A stretch of 43,336 bases of DNA, taken from the IMG/VR virus record IMGVR_UViG_3300049893_000329, positions 1-43,336 of that record; one strand, given 5' to 3'. Position 1 is the stretch's first letter. Each line of letters begins with the position of its first letter. The notes beneath the pieces were generated by a model. The model worked only from the letters and a program-made list of their open reading frames with translations. It made no database searches and was not told the origin of the DNA. The position numbers and the translations under genes are program-made. This document shows, piece after piece, positions 42,495 to 43,336 of the stretch. The DNA is from a virus.

Positions 42495-43040
42495 ATGTCT
42501 GAGTTATTAAAGAGTATCCGTGGCGCTGATGCAGCAGTAAACGCAGAAATCGCAAGACAAATGATGAACACTGCGGTTTCCAACATCGAAACCCTGCCAG
42601 ATTTCACCAAACTTTTGCCCGGTAAGTGGTTGGTAGGTGAAGTAATTTCTTGTTCTTCGGAAGATCATGAAGAGCACGGAGTTAAAATCTCTCTGCAATG
42701 TACTATTGATGCGTGTATTGAACTGGCACAATATCCAAATGTTCCAGTAGCTGATTTGCCTCAAGAGTTGTTGCCAGCTCCTGGCAGTTTGGTAAGTTTC
42801 AGCTGGACTGGTGCCTTGGGTGTCCAACAATTCATCAAAGTTTGCGGCGAGCTGATCGCTCAAATTGGTGAAGCAGTATCGGTGCCGGAAGTTATTGAGC
42901 GTTTGAGCTACAATCAGTTTGCCGGTATGGCGTTGGTAACTGGCCAGCGTAAGGACAAAGAGAAGACGGAGCTGGACTTGGCTACCGGCAAAGAAGTTCC
43001 AGTGCTGTACACAACTCTGCAAAAAATCTTTGTAGTGTAA
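42495..43040 (+). CDS. probable single-stranded DNA-binding protein (OB-fold, 181 aa)
   Basis: The protein has alternating strands between residues 40 and 180 (GKWLVGEVISCS, VKISLQCTI, GSLVSFSW, FAGMALVTGQRKDK, VLYTTLQKIF) in the pattern of an OB fold, and follows a Sak4-like gene as phage SSB genes commonly do. There is no acidic SSB tail and no motif that settles the matter, so the call rests on context. AAGG stands ahead of the ATG, and a strong terminator follows. Confidence 0.6.
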   Translation: MSELLKSIRGADAAVNAEIARQMMNTAVSNIETLPDFTKLLPGKWLVGEVISCSSEDHEEHGVKISLQCTIDACIELAQYPNVPVADLPQELLPAPGSLVSFSWTGALGVQQFIKVCGELIAQIGEAVSVPEVIERLSYNQFAGMALVTGQRKDKEKTELDLATGKEVPVLYTTLQKIFVV

Positions 43041-43051
43041 GCAATCCGCCA

Positions 43052-43087
43052 AGGGCTAGTGTAAGTTATAGCTAGCCCTAATTTTTT
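43052..43087 (+). terminator. intrinsic terminator
   Basis: AGGGCTAG (43052-43059) pairs with CTAGCCCT (43072-43079) and runs, after two bases, into TTTTTT. It is 11 bases after the SSB-like stop and ends the rightward operon. Confidence 0.9.
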
Positions 43088-43103
43088 ATTCCGAGGATAA
43101 ATC

Positions 43104-43336
43104 ATGACTGAAGAAACTCCACAAGTAGAGAACACCGAAGAAACTTCTCAAACAGTGAACACCCCAGGAATTAGCACGACTGGTGAGCCAGACTTCATCT
43201 CCGAAGATACTGCCCGTCAACTTGGTTTGCTGCACAGTCCCGAAGATATGGCACGTTATGCCGAGCATGAAAGTAAGTTGCAGCAGGAAAGAATGTTGGC
43301 TGCGAAAATTGCCTTTACTCAGGGCTTGGATGACTT
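43104..43336 (+). CDS. hypothetical phage protein, 5' part (3' part lies at 1-464)
   Basis: The ATG at 43104 lies 16 bases after the terminator T-run, with GAGG upstream. It encodes MTEETPQVENTEETSQTVN and continues in frame through the junction into the window start, for a total of 173 residues. The first 20 residues are acidic. See the entry at 1-464 for the remainder. Confidence 0.85.
   Translation, partial: MTEETPQVENTEETSQTVNTPGISTTGEPDFISEDTARQLGLLHSPEDMARYAEHESKLQQERMLAAKIAFTQGLDD
43162..43336. repeat. terminal redundancy, copy 2
   Basis: These bases repeat 1-175 with one visible difference, C at 43210 where base 49 is G. See the entry for copy 1. Confidence 0.93.

Noticed and set aside
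42507-43052. Minus-strand open frame of 181 residues fully antisense to the SSB-like gene
   Set aside because: It mirrors the plus-strand gene almost base for base in extent, lies opposite a well-placed operon gene, and its Cys/Arg/Thr/Gln-heavy composition is typical of an antisense shadow.
1-43336. tRNA genes, CRISPR arrays, insertion sequences, integrase or repressor
   Set aside because: I looked for a T-loop motif, spaced repeats, terminal inverted repeats with a transposase and recombinase motifs, and saw none. A tRNA-scanning run would be the decisive check for tRNAs.

Overview
The window is one complete genome of a tailed, podovirus-like bacteriophage, assembled as a circular contig. 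Bases 1-175 recur at 43162-43336 with one mismatch, so the unique circle is about 43,161 bp and the gene starting at 43104 runs through the junction to base 464. The virion module follows the T7/podovirus order: small and large terminase, portal, scaffold, capsid, tail-tube adaptor, nozzle, tail fibres, lysis genes, then three internal virion proteins of rising size. I see no phage RNA polymerase, integrase, repressor, tRNA, transposon or CRISPR array. This suggests a lytic phage that relies on host RNA polymerase, probably of a Gram-negative host, which I cannot name.

Layout. (1) 43104 through the junction to 7243, plus strand: replication and nucleotide genes, namely a family A DNA polymerase, a DUF3987-type P-loop protein, a dimeric-type dUTPase, a DUF6378-like protein and several unknowns. 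(2) 7276-7754: a terminator, a gene-poor stretch of about 170 bases that can form five consecutive stem-loops (candidate structured RNA), and a small membrane-protein gene. (3) 7762-32529, minus strand: the late virion and lysis block, read from the terminase end at 32.5 kb down to 7.8 kb. (4) 32530-32859: divergent control region with A-tracts, a GC-rich patch and 10-bp repeats. (5) 32860-33660: three small, probably early genes. (6) 33661-34239: a 579-base gene-free region with two inverted arrays of 9-bp-spaced repeats around AT-rich DNA, a candidate origin, ending in a strong promoter. (7) 34240-43040, plus strand: early and recombination genes, namely two large unknown proteins, a RecD/Dda-like helicase, a zinc-ribbon protein, four overlapping small genes, a RecB/Cas4-like nuclease with a possible Fe-S cluster, a Sak4-like ATPase and an SSB-like protein.

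How the genes fit together. The plus-strand operons would make nucleotide-pool, replication and recombination proteins from at least four promoters sharing one architecture: TTGAC[A/T], a 16-base spacer ending in TG, then TA-rich. Terminators after 35013, 43040, 464 and 7243 divide the transcript. The minus-strand operon supplies packaging, capsid, tail, lysis and ejection proteins. The ejection proteins replace the usual T7 gp16 arrangement with an 1,884-residue protein carrying an HExxH motif. The points most worth a second look are the structured intergenic RNA near 7.4 kb, the 9-bp repeat arrays near 34 kb, the shared promoter family with leaderless or start-overlapping members, and the altered O-helix of the DNA polymerase.
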